From assembly GCA_018056685.1 (NCBI GenBank), contig JAGPFC010000021.1, forward strand, positions 1 through 47,273: a stretch of DNA of 47,273 bases, written 5' to 3'. The stretch is from Smithella sp. Its GTDB lineage: Bacteria; Desulfobacterota; Syntrophia; Syntrophales; Smithellaceae. Below the pieces are notes generated by a model. That model worked only from the letters and a program-made list of their open reading frames with translations, had not been told where the DNA came from and ran no database searches. Positions 1-7,081 of this stretch are shown here, in pieces; positions within the stretch are counted from its first letter, which is position 1, and the number at the start of each line of letters is the position of its first letter. Made by a program: the position numbers and the translations under genes.

Positions 1-350
1 AGGAGTCGTACACCCCCGATGATGAATCGCTCTACAATCTCGGCCTGAACAAATCGGTATTGCAAAACAACACCTTTTACCGTAAGAAGGGCTGTAATCT
101 CTGCATGCAGACGGGCTTCCGCGGACGCTCGGCGATCTTTGAAATCCTCACGGTGGATGACGAAATCAAGAAGCTGGTGCTCAGGACATCCGACGCCAAT
201 CAGATCAACGAGCTCGCCATCCGGCAGGGCATGATCACGCTGCAGAAGGACGGCATTGACAAGGTCCTCTCCGGTATCACGACCATCGAAGAGGTCCTCC
301 GCGTCACACGCTCCCTCCAGCGTAAAGATGATATCGTGATTGAAGTGTAG
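1..350 (+). CDS. GspE-type type II secretion/pilus assembly ATPase, C-terminal end (partial)
   Basis: The reading frame is open from the left edge (first full codon at base 3), so only the last ~115 residues are in the window. The visible part is the C-terminal subdomain of the GspE/PilB secretion ATPases: the second CxxC pair of the family's zinc-binding tetracysteine motif in GCNLCMQTGFRGR, then the conserved run from IFEILTVDDEIKKL to DGIDKVLSGITTIEEVLRVT. These cytoplasmic hexameric ATPases power pseudopilus or type IV pilus assembly. The Walker A and B motifs lie upstream of the window, so GspE and PilB cannot be fully separated; the spacing and the EEVLRVT ending favour GspE. The stop is only 5 bases before the dapF start, so the two are probably co-transcribed although unrelated in function. 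Confidence 0.85.
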   Translation, partial: ESYTPDDESLYNLGLNKSVLQNNTFYRKKGCNLCMQTGFRGRSAIFEILTVDDEIKKLVLRTSDANQINELAIRQGMITLQKDGIDKVLSGITTIEEVLRVTRSLQRKDDIVIEV

Positions 351-355
351 AATTT

Positions 356-1177
356 ATGATCGAATTCTATAAAATGAGCGGCAGCGGCAATGATTTCATC
401 ATCATCGACAACCTGGACCTGTCTCTGGATGTCGGTGATTTATCCGAGTTCGCCCGCAAAATCTGTCAGCGAAAATTTTCCGTGGGCGCGGACGGTCTGG
501 TCATCATTGAGCCTTCCGATGCCGCCGATTTCCAGTGGCACTTTTTCAACGCCGACGGTTCTCTGGCGGAAATGTGCGGCAATGCCGCCCGCTGTGTGGC
601 GCGTTTCGCCTTCATGAAGGGCATTACCGGCGGAGAGATGTCCTGGGAAACCATCGCCGGCATCATCAGCGCGTCCGTGAATGGTGATGTCGTAAAAGTA
701 AATCTGACCGACCCTTCACTCGTCGAAACGGCCGTCACCCTGGAAGCGGACGGCCAGAAGTTTATCCTCGACACCGTGGATACCGGCGTGCCGCACGCCG
801 TCATGTTCGTCGATGATCTTGATCATTATGACGTGCATCATAACGGGCGTAAAATCCGTTATCATGATTATTTTTCACCGAAAGGCACCAATGCCGATTT
901 TGTCACAGTGCCGGACCGGCAGAATATCAAGGTCAGAACATATGAACGCGGTGTGGAAGGCGAAACACTGGCCTGCGGTACCGGCATGGTGGCCGCTGTC
1001 ATCGCGGCGGCACAAAGAGGGCTGGTGGATTCTCCGGTGGATGTGCTGGCGCGCGGCGGCGAAACCCTGCGCGTTTATTTTGAAAATCAGGACGGCCTCT
1101 GGCGGCAAATTTATCTTGAAGGCCGGGTGAAAATGGTCTATCACGGGTTTCTCTTTGAGGAGGCTTATAAATCATGA
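356..1177 (+). CDS. dapF: Diaminopimelate epimerase
   Basis: Converts LL-diaminopimelate to meso-diaminopimelate in the cytoplasm, for lysine and peptidoglycan synthesis. At 273 aa it has the usual family length. Both catalytic cysteines are present: Cys74 in AEMCGNAARC and Cys207 in LACGTGM, the two-base racemisation pair of the PLP-independent epimerases. The opening MSGSGNDFIIID and the NADGS and ERGVEGE segments are also typical. The ATG at 356 follows the previous stop directly and gives a canonical N-terminus. The neighbour dapL-like gene supplies its substrate. Odd: the last 12 codons (YHGFLFEEAYKS) are duplicated 119 bp downstream in the gap at 1258-1293, with mostly synonymous differences. 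Confidence 0.95.
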   Translation: MIEFYKMSGSGNDFIIIDNLDLSLDVGDLSEFARKICQRKFSVGADGLVIIEPSDAADFQWHFFNADGSLAEMCGNAARCVARFAFMKGITGGEMSWETIAGIISASVNGDVVKVNLTDPSLVETAVTLEADGQKFILDTVDTGVPHAVMFVDDLDHYDVHHNGRKIRYHDYFSPKGTNADFVTVPDRQNIKVRTYERGVEGETLACGTGMVAAVIAAAQRGLVDSPVDVLARGGETLRVYFENQDGLWRQIYLEGRVKMVYHGFLFEEAYKS

Positions 1178-1293
1178 TTATGAGATTACCCTCCGCTTTG
1201 CGGGATAATTCGGCTGGCAATCTTCAATTCGGTTTCCTTTTGAAGATTGAGCCTCATTATCACGGGTTTCTTTTTGAAGAAGCCTATCAATAG
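1139..1293 (+). repeat. Duplicated dapF 3' end flanking two hairpins
   Basis: Codons at 1139-1174 (ending YHGFLFEEAYKS) recur at 1258-1293, where they read YHGFLFEEAYQ followed by TAG. The copies differ at third codon positions (CTC/CTT, GAG/GAA twice, GCT/GCC) plus AAA/CAA. Between them lie a small hairpin at 1185-1209 (CCC / TCCGCTTTGC / GGG plus an outer ATTA/TAAT pairing) and a perfect 10-bp stem CAATCTTCAA/TTGAAGATTG at 1218-1227/1240-1249 around a 12-nt loop. The offset between copies is 119 bp, so they are not in one frame. The second copy has no start codon of its own. Confidence 0.85.
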
Positions 1294-1317
1294 TTAATTT
1301 ATCTGGAGGTTGGAAAT

Positions 1318-2484
1318 TTGAAAACAGCGGAAAAACTGACGAAAATACCGCCTTACCTGTTCATGGAATTGCGAAAAAAAATCAACAAGGCCAAGGCCGA
1401 TGGAATTGATGTGATTTCTCTGGCGATCGGCGATCCGGTGGAAGCGACACCCAATTCCATCATCAATGAGCTTTGTGCAACATCGCGCGATCCCCTGAAT
1501 CACCGTTACCCGACGGACGAGGAAAAGGGCATGCTGGCCTACCGCCGTGAAATCGCCAAATGGTACGCGACACGCTATGGCGTCAAGCTGAATCCGGAAA
1601 ATGAAATTCTCGGGCTGATCGGCTCCAAAGAAGGCTGCCATCATTTTATCATTGCGCGGGTCAATCCGGACGACATCGTTTTGATGACCGATCCCGGTTA
1701 TCCCGCTTATCGATCGAGCATCCTGCTGGGCGGCGGCGTCCCGTATAATGTGCCCATTCTGCCGCAAAATAATTATCTGCCGGTCTTTGAAGATATACCG
1801 GCGGATGTCGCCCGAAAAGCCACCGCTCTGTTTTTGAACTATCCCAACAATCCGACCGGCGCGTGCGCCACGATGAAATTTTTAAACAGGCTGGTCGAGT
1901 TTGCCCGCGCTTACGACATCGCCGTCTGTTACGACAATCCCTACAGCGAAATCGTTTTCTCCGGGCAGAAACGTATCAGTTTCCTGATGGCCAAAGGCGC
2001 GAAAGATGTCGGCATCGAACTCAACTCCCTGTCCAAACCCTTCAACATGTGCGGGTGGCGGCTGGGGATGGCCTGCGGCAACCCTGACCTGATCGCCGCT
2101 ATCAGCAAGGTCAAGGAAAATACGGATTCGGGCATTTTCAATCCGATTCAGTTTGCCGGAATCAAAGCCCTGCAGAAAGAAGCTCCCTTTATTGAAAAAA
2201 TGCTGAAGATTTACGGGAAACGCCGTGAACTGGTCCTTGAAACCCTGAAAAAAATAGGGATAAAATTCAATCCGCCCAAAGGAACGTTTTACCTTTGGGT
2301 TCCCGTGCCGCAAGGCCTGACGTCGCTGGAGTTCACCAATCGCCTGTTTGACAAGACCGCCGTGGTCGTTGCTTCCGGAACAGCCTACGGCCAGTATGGC
2401 GAAGGTTTCGTGCGCATTTCTCTGACGGTTCCCGATAAGCGGTTAAAAGAAGCGATGGCTAGAATCGAGAAGGAATTTGCCTGA
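1318..2484 (+). CDS. dapL: LL-diaminopimelate aminotransferase-like PLP aminotransferase
   Basis: Class I/II fold-type I aminotransferase, 388 aa. LL-DAP aminotransferase makes LL-diaminopimelate from tetrahydrodipicolinate and glutamate in one step, bypassing the succinylase route; the product is the substrate of the adjacent dapF. Visible: IGDP near residue 37, HRYPTDEEKG, SKEG, DPGYPAY, the NYPNNPTGA substrate/PLP segment (174-182), YDNPYSE, and the Schiff-base lysine Lys240 in NSLSKPFNMCGWRLG. The start is a TTG preceded by GGAGG at 1305-1309 with 8-nt spacing; no better start lies nearby. The stop overlaps the next ATG by one base, implying coupling. A related aspartate/alanine aminotransferase activity cannot be excluded from sequence, but the dapF context supports DapL. 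Confidence 0.83.
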   Translation: MKTAEKLTKIPPYLFMELRKKINKAKADGIDVISLAIGDPVEATPNSIINELCATSRDPLNHRYPTDEEKGMLAYRREIAKWYATRYGVKLNPENEILGLIGSKEGCHHFIIARVNPDDIVLMTDPGYPAYRSSILLGGGVPYNVPILPQNNYLPVFEDIPADVARKATALFLNYPNNPTGACATMKFLNRLVEFARAYDIAVCYDNPYSEIVFSGQKRISFLMAKGAKDVGIELNSLSKPFNMCGWRLGMACGNPDLIAAISKVKENTDSGIFNPIQFAGIKALQKEAPFIEKMLKIYGKRRELVLETLKKIGIKFNPPKGTFYLWVPVPQGLTSLEFTNRLFDKTAVVVASGTAYGQYGEGFVRISLTVPDKRLKEAMARIEKEFA

Positions 2485-3515
2485 TGGAAATGGGAATTCT
2501 GGGGCTTCCCCTGAGCGGAAAAAGTACCCTGTTCGAAATCATGACGGGCGTCAAAAGCAGCGCGCATCATAACGAAGCGGTGGTGCGCGGACAGGCATCC
2601 GTGCCGGATGAACGATTTGACAAACTCGTCGAAATCTATAAACCGGTGAAGGTTTCGCCCGCGAAAGTGCCTTTCGTGGATATCCATGCCGTGGGCGAAC
2701 ATCCTTGGGAGGCCATCCGCCAGAATTTAAGCGGTACCGACGGCATTCTGCATGTGGTGGACGGTTTTTCCCTGCCCGACGTGCCATTGAGCATTGAAGC
2801 CTACCGGAAGCTTGAAGATGAACTGATTCTTGCCGATCTGCTGATCATTGAAAAGAAACTGGAAAAACTGACCAAGATGTCCAAAAAAGCGATACCCCCG
2901 CAGGAGGCGGCGCAAAACGAACTGCTGCCCGGCCTGAAGGAATGTCTGGAAGCGGGCAAACCTCTGCGCGCGGCGGGGCTGAAGCCCGCCGAAGTTTTCA
3001 CGTTGCGGAGCTTCTCTTTCTGGACGATTAAGCCGGAACTGGTCGTGGTCAACGTCGCGGAAGATAATCTTTCTTTTGCCGATCAATTTGCCGCCGAGGC
3101 CAAACTGACGGAACCCGTCATGGGCATCTGCTGCAAAATTGAAGCGGAGCTGGCCGGACTGGATCCCGCCGAACAGAAAGAATTTCTGGCCACGATGGAT
3201 ATTGCCGAACCGGCTTTCGGCCGGATTATCCGCGCGGCATTTTCTCTGCTGGGACGAATGTCTTTTTTCACGGTGGGTGAAGATGAAGTCAAGGCCTGGG
3301 TCATCCCCGTCCAGACTAAAGCGCCCAAAGCGGCCGGCGCGATTCACAATGATTTTGAACGCGGTTTTATCAAGGCGGAAGTCATGCATTATGACGATTT
3401 CATCGCGCACGGTTGCTCCGCCGCTCAGGTAAAATCATCCGGACGTCTGCGGCTGGAAGGCAAGGAATACATCGTGCAGGACGGCGACATCATCACGTTC
3501 CGTTTCAATGTGTAA
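2484..3515 (+). CDS. YchF/OLA1-like GTPase/ATPase with TGS domain
   Basis: 343 aa, slightly shorter than typical YchF (~363). The N-terminus holds a P-loop, GLPLSGKST (family norm GLPNVGKST). The middle and C-terminus match YchF closely: VVNVAEDN where YchF has its NxxE-type nucleotide motif, CKIEAELAGLDPAEQKEFL, then the DUF933/TGS region AAGAIHNDFERGFIKAEV and LEGKEYIVQDGDIITFRFNV. YchF proteins bind ribosomes or other RNPs and hydrolyse ATP or GTP. The switch region is unusual: the DIAGLVKGAS-type segment is replaced by VDIHAVGEHPWE. This may be a divergent paralogue rather than the housekeeping YchF. The ATG overlaps the dapL stop (TGATGG), suggesting translational coupling. Confidence 0.8.
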   Translation: MEMGILGLPLSGKSTLFEIMTGVKSSAHHNEAVVRGQASVPDERFDKLVEIYKPVKVSPAKVPFVDIHAVGEHPWEAIRQNLSGTDGILHVVDGFSLPDVPLSIEAYRKLEDELILADLLIIEKKLEKLTKMSKKAIPPQEAAQNELLPGLKECLEAGKPLRAAGLKPAEVFTLRSFSFWTIKPELVVVNVAEDNLSFADQFAAEAKLTEPVMGICCKIEAELAGLDPAEQKEFLATMDIAEPAFGRIIRAAFSLLGRMSFFTVGEDEVKAWVIPVQTKAPKAAGAIHNDFERGFIKAEVMHYDDFIAHGCSAAQVKSSGRLRLEGKEYIVQDGDIITFRFNV

Positions 3516-3562
3516 AACCAGTGCATCCGCCGCATCCGTGAGCGGAAACTTTCTGGAATCAG

Positions 3563-5428
3563 ATGAAGAGAATTCTAGGAATATCAGCTTTCTATCACGA
3601 CTCGGCCGCGGCATTGACGGCAGACGGTAAGATTGTTGCCGCCGCTCAGGAAGAACGCTTTACCCGGAAAAAACACACGCCGGATTTTCCCGTCAACGCG
3701 ATTCAATTTTGCCTGAATGAAGCGCATCTGCATATAGACGATCTGGATGCTGTCGTTTTTTATGACAAACCTTTCCTGAAATTTGAGCGGCTTTTAGAAA
3801 CCTATTATGCCTTCGCTCCCCGCGGAGCCGCATCATTCATCAAGGCCATTCCCGTCTGGCTGAATGAAAAGCTTTTTTTGAAGAAACTGATTTTCGACCG
3901 TCTGCGGGAGATCGGCGATTACGACAAAAAGAAAATCAAACTGCTTTTTCCCGAACATCATTTGTCGCACGCGGCCAGCGCTTTCTTCCCGTCACCCTAC
4001 AAAAGCGCGGCGGTCCTGACCATCGACGGCGTTGGGGAATGGTGCACCGCTTCCATCGCCCGGGGTGACGGCAGCAAAATAAGCATTTTAAAAGAAATGC
4101 ACTTCCCCCATTCCGTCGGTCTTCTCTACAGCGCTTTTAGCTATTATCTGGGCTTCACCGTCAATTCGGGGGAATACAAACTCATGGGGCTGGCGCCTTA
4201 CGGAAATCCGGATTCGGCACAAACAAAAAAATTTATTGACATCGTCAAAACAAACCTGGTCGACATCAAAGCCGACGGTTCCATCTGGCTTGATCAGAAT
4301 TTTTTTCATTACGCGACCGGGTTCACGATGGTGGAAGATAAAAAGTGGGAGCGGCTTTTCGGATTCCCCCGGCGACGGGCGGAAACGAATATCGAACAAC
4401 ATCACTGCAATCTGGCTTACGTCATCCAGAATGTAACAGAAGAAATCGTATTGAAAATGGCGCGGGAAGCCAGACGTATTACCGGCGCGGAAAACCTGTG
4501 CCTGGCCGGAGGCGTCGCTCTGAATTGCGTGGCCAACGGCAAATTGATTCAAGAGAAAATCTTCAAAAACATTTACATCCAACCGGCAGCCGGTGACGCG
4601 GGCGGCGCACTGGGCGCGGCGCTGGCCGCGCACTACATCTACTTTGATGAAGAAAGAACAGCCGATGGTCAAAATGATCAGATGTCCGGCGCTTTCCTTG
4701 GTCCCGCTTTTGGCCATGAAGAAATTGAAAGCATGAACAGAAAGTTCAACGCTGTCTGCCGGAAATACACCAGTTTCAGTGAATTAACGAAACACATCGC
4801 CGCCCGAATTGCCGGGGGCGCCGTGGTGGGCTGGTTTCAGGGCAGAATGGAATTCGGCCCGCGCGCGCTGGGAAACCGAAGCATTCTCGGCGATGCCCGT
4901 AATCCGGACATGCATAAAAAAATGAATCTGAAAATCAAATACCGGGAAGGTTTCAGACCGTTTGCCCCTTCCGTTTTGGCTGAGGATGTTCAGGATTATT
5001 TTGATTTGGAAACAGACTCGCCATACATGCTTATAACAGCGCCCGTTAAAGAAACCAGAAGGAATAAACTTCCCGCCAATTATCACGATTTGCCCTTTTT
5101 GGAAAAACTTTATTACCGGCGCAGTGATATACCATCTGTCACGCATCTCGACTTTTCCGCCAGAATCCAGACGGTTCATAAAGAAACCAATCCGGAGTAC
5201 TGGCAGCTAATCAATGATTTTAAGGTATTGACTGGCTGCGGTCTGATCATCAACACCAGTTTCAATGTCCGGGGAGAACCGATGGTCTGCACGCCCGGGG
5301 ATGCGTACCGGTGTTTTATGAGCACGGAAATGGATTACCTGGTCATGGAAGATTTCCTTTACTGCAAGACGGAGCAAAACGACTGGCAAAACAGGGAAAA
5401 ATGGAAAGCGATGGTTAAAGCCGACTGA
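3563..5428 (+). CDS. NodU/CmcH-family O-carbamoyltransferase (SxtI-like)
   Basis: 621-aa carbamoyltransferase of the NodU/CmcH/TobZ family, which moves the carbamoyl group of carbamoyl phosphate via carbamoyl-adenylate onto a hydroxyl of a sugar or natural product. The N-terminal Kae1-like domain begins GISAFYHDSAAAL and has QEERFTRKKHTPDFP, the metal-binding EHHLSHAASAFFPSP and TIDGVGEW. Later come CLAGGVALNCVANGK and GDAGGALGAA. The C-terminal domain carries FGPRALGNRSILGD, FRPFAPSVL and INTSFNVRGEPMVCTPGDA, all hallmarks. It heads a tight operon with an SGNH hydrolase, a DUF5989-like peptide and an SxtJ-like protein, a grouping also known from polysaccharide and saxitoxin-type clusters. 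The acceptor is unknown; the glycosyltransferases next door suggest a surface glycan. Confidence 0.9.
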   Translation: MKRILGISAFYHDSAAALTADGKIVAAAQEERFTRKKHTPDFPVNAIQFCLNEAHLHIDDLDAVVFYDKPFLKFERLLETYYAFAPRGAASFIKAIPVWLNEKLFLKKLIFDRLREIGDYDKKKIKLLFPEHHLSHAASAFFPSPYKSAAVLTIDGVGEWCTASIARGDGSKISILKEMHFPHSVGLLYSAFSYYLGFTVNSGEYKLMGLAPYGNPDSAQTKKFIDIVKTNLVDIKADGSIWLDQNFFHYATGFTMVEDKKWERLFGFPRRRAETNIEQHHCNLAYVIQNVTEEIVLKMAREARRITGAENLCLAGGVALNCVANGKLIQEKIFKNIYIQPAAGDAGGALGAALAAHYIYFDEERTADGQNDQMSGAFLGPAFGHEEIESMNRKFNAVCRKYTSFSELTKHIAARIAGGAVVGWFQGRMEFGPRALGNRSILGDARNPDMHKKMNLKIKYREGFRPFAPSVLAEDVQDYFDLETDSPYMLITAPVKETRRNKLPANYHDLPFLEKLYYRRSDIPSVTHLDFSARIQTVHKETNPEYWQLINDFKVLTGCGLIINTSFNVRGEPMVCTPGDAYRCFMSTEMDYLVMEDFLYCKTEQNDWQNREKWKAMVKAD

Positions 5429-6519
5429 TGATGAAAAAAATAATATTAAACAGTCTGATGATTCTCCTGCTGCTCGCGGCGGTTTTTGTCCTGCCGATAT
5501 TTTATCCCGCGGGCATGGCCGTGTATTTCCGGTTATTGCTGCTTTTGTTGCTTCTTGCGGCGGGCTTTCAGTTATTCAAGACACTCTGCATTGATCGTCA
5601 GGTCAGCCCCATAATCGCCAATACGGCTACCGTTTTGTTTTCACTCTTTGTCATTTTTATTCTGCTGGAAGCGGTGTTCATGTTCATTCCACGCTCCCAT
5701 TCCGCCGATTATACGCTGGCTTCCAAACTCTGGTACGCGAAATACTGGAAACCGATCAATTCGCTCGGTTTCAGGGATCAGGAACCGGACAACAAACATC
5801 CCGTTATTTTATTTGTCGGCGATTCCTTCACAGCCGGGCATGGCTTGAAATCCGTCAGCGAAAGGTTTTCCGATATCGTTGGGGAAGAGCTGAATAAAAA
5901 GCAGCAGAAATATACCATTGTCAACATCGGACGACCCAACCTGGATTCCCGCGGCGAGTATGAAACCATGATGAATTTTCTTTATCTGACCCGAATTAAA
6001 CCGGCAAAAATAATCCTGCAGTACTGCGGTAATGACATTGAAGGGGCCGCCGCCCGAAATGGCCTGATCTTCGATGGTTTCCGGCCTCCTGATGACATGA
6101 GCAAATTCACGGTTTTCATCGGCGCGGGCTCTTATGTTTTCAATTATCTGTATTTCCTTTTTCCCAGGGAATATCTGGGCATGTCCTATATAAATTATTT
6201 AACGGACGCTTATAAAAATGATAAGGTGATGGCAAATCATAAAGAGGACCTGATGCTGTTCGTGGATTACGCGCGGAAAAATTCCATTCCACTGGTTGTT
6301 GTGGTATTTCCTTTTCTGGCCGATATCAAAATGAGTAACGCCATGTATGTGAATGATATTGTCAGTTTTTTTGAAGCGAATAAATTGAGGGTGATCAATG
6401 TTTCCAAATTAGTGGAAAAGACGCCCGTTGAAGATAGAGTCGTCAATAAAAACGACACGCATGCCTCAGCAAAGCTCAACAAAATGATTGCCCGGGAGAT
6501 TTTAAATAAACTGGAATAA
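5428..6519 (+). CDS. Membrane-anchored SGNH/GDSL-type hydrolase
   Basis: 363 aa. Three hydrophobic segments lie in the first ~88 residues (about 5-27, 33-50, 66-88), followed by an SGNH domain. Block I is FVGDSFTAGHG with nucleophile Ser133; block III is YCGNDIEG with the Gly/Asn pair; block V is NDTHAS with Asp343 and His345. Such domains cleave or transfer acyl groups, often on surface polysaccharides or lipids, with the catalytic domain outside the membrane. The start ATG overlaps the carbamoyltransferase stop (ACTGATGATG), so translation is probably coupled; a second ATG follows directly. Whether it is an esterase or an O-acyltransferase cannot be told from sequence. Confidence 0.8.
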   Translation: MMKKIILNSLMILLLLAAVFVLPIFYPAGMAVYFRLLLLLLLLAAGFQLFKTLCIDRQVSPIIANTATVLFSLFVIFILLEAVFMFIPRSHSADYTLASKLWYAKYWKPINSLGFRDQEPDNKHPVILFVGDSFTAGHGLKSVSERFSDIVGEELNKKQQKYTIVNIGRPNLDSRGEYETMMNFLYLTRIKPAKIILQYCGNDIEGAAARNGLIFDGFRPPDDMSKFTVFIGAGSYVFNYLYFLFPREYLGMSYINYLTDAYKNDKVMANHKEDLMLFVDYARKNSIPLVVVVFPFLADIKMSNAMYVNDIVSFFEANKLRVINVSKLVEKTPVEDRVVNKNDTHASAKLNKMIAREILNKLE

Positions 6520-6531
6520 GGATTTGATGAA

Positions 6532-6681
6532 ATGGATTTTCTCAAAGACCTCTGGCTTTTTCTAAGAGAAAGAAAAAAATACTGGCTGGCGCCCATTATT
6601 ATCGTGTTGCTGCTGCTGGGGTATCTGATGATTTTTGCAGGCAGCAGCGCGGTCTCACCCTTTATCTACACGCTTTTTTAA
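6532..6681 (+). CDS. 49-aa DUF5989-like small membrane protein (SxtK-like)
   Basis: A 49-codon gene starting MDFLKDLWLFLRERKKYW and ending SSAVSPFIYTLF. One transmembrane helix (about residues 20-37) follows a basic juxtamembrane segment. The length, the DLW..LRERKKYW start and the SAV.PFIYTLF end fit the DUF5989 family that accompanies carbamoyltransferase/SxtJ gene pairs. It lies 12 bases after the SGNH stop and 4 bases before the SxtJ-like ATG, in operon spacing. The alternative ATG at 6527 is in another frame and stops early. Function unknown; it may be an accessory subunit of a membrane carbamoylation complex (inference). Confidence 0.72.
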   Translation: MDFLKDLWLFLRERKKYWLAPIIIVLLLLGYLMIFAGSSAVSPFIYTLF

Positions 6682-6685
6682 GGTC

Positions 6686-7054
6686 ATGAAAAAACGAGAA
6701 ACAAATCCGAAACTGACCGTCCTGATCATATGCATCGCGCTGGTTGTCTTATATCTGATGACCGGATGGCGCTGGACCATGCCTGCGGCTTTCGTCACCG
6801 GTCTGGCCGGTGTTTCCTCCCGATATTTAAGTGTCCGGATTGATGCTGTGTGGATGAGACTGGCCTCTCTTTTGAATCGGGTGATGACGCATGTTATATT
6901 GCTGGTGATTTTCTTTTTGCTGCTGTACCCCCTCGCCCTTCTCGCAAGACTGTCCGGCAATCGGGATCCGTTAAATTTGAAAAATACGGTTCCCAGCAAT
7001 TTCAAAGATGCCGGCAAGGCGATCGACAAGAGATCATTTGAAAAACCGTGGTAG
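6686..7054 (+). CDS. SxtJ-like small membrane protein
   Basis: 122 aa, starting MKKRETNPKLTVL. Three predicted membrane segments: about 10-25, 31-43, and a longer one about 66-88. The tail is polar (KNTVPSNFKDAGKAIDKRSFEKPW). Size, topology and position directly after a DUF5989-like gene and near a carbamoyltransferase match the SxtJ family, named from saxitoxin clusters but found in many polysaccharide loci. I chose the ATG at 6686 because AAGG lies just upstream; a frame extension to 6635 would overlap the end of the preceding small gene. It is the last gene of the operon; the next gene converges on it. Biochemical role unknown. Confidence 0.7.
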   Translation: MKKRETNPKLTVLIICIALVVLYLMTGWRWTMPAAFVTGLAGVSSRYLSVRIDAVWMRLASLLNRVMTHVILLVIFFLLLYPLALLARLSGNRDPLNLKNTVPSNFKDAGKAIDKRSFEKPW

Positions 7055-7081
7055 AAGCCAAACGGGGAAGCGGCAGGATGC

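Noticed and set aside
1258..1293. Separate small gene at the duplicated dapF tail
   Set aside because: Only 11 codons plus stop, no start codon or ribosome site; it is a duplicated gene end.
2727..3410. 227-codon open frame on the minus strand
   Set aside because: Lies entirely inside the YchF-like gene, with no family motifs; an antisense shadow of a GC-rich coding region.
4088..4717. 209-codon open frame on the minus strand
   Set aside because: Antisense to the carbamoyltransferase, whose catalytic motifs run through this region on the other strand.
6635..6685. In-frame extension of the SxtJ-like gene upstream of 6686
   Set aside because: It overlaps the end of the 49-aa DUF5989-like gene and has no start with a ribosome site.
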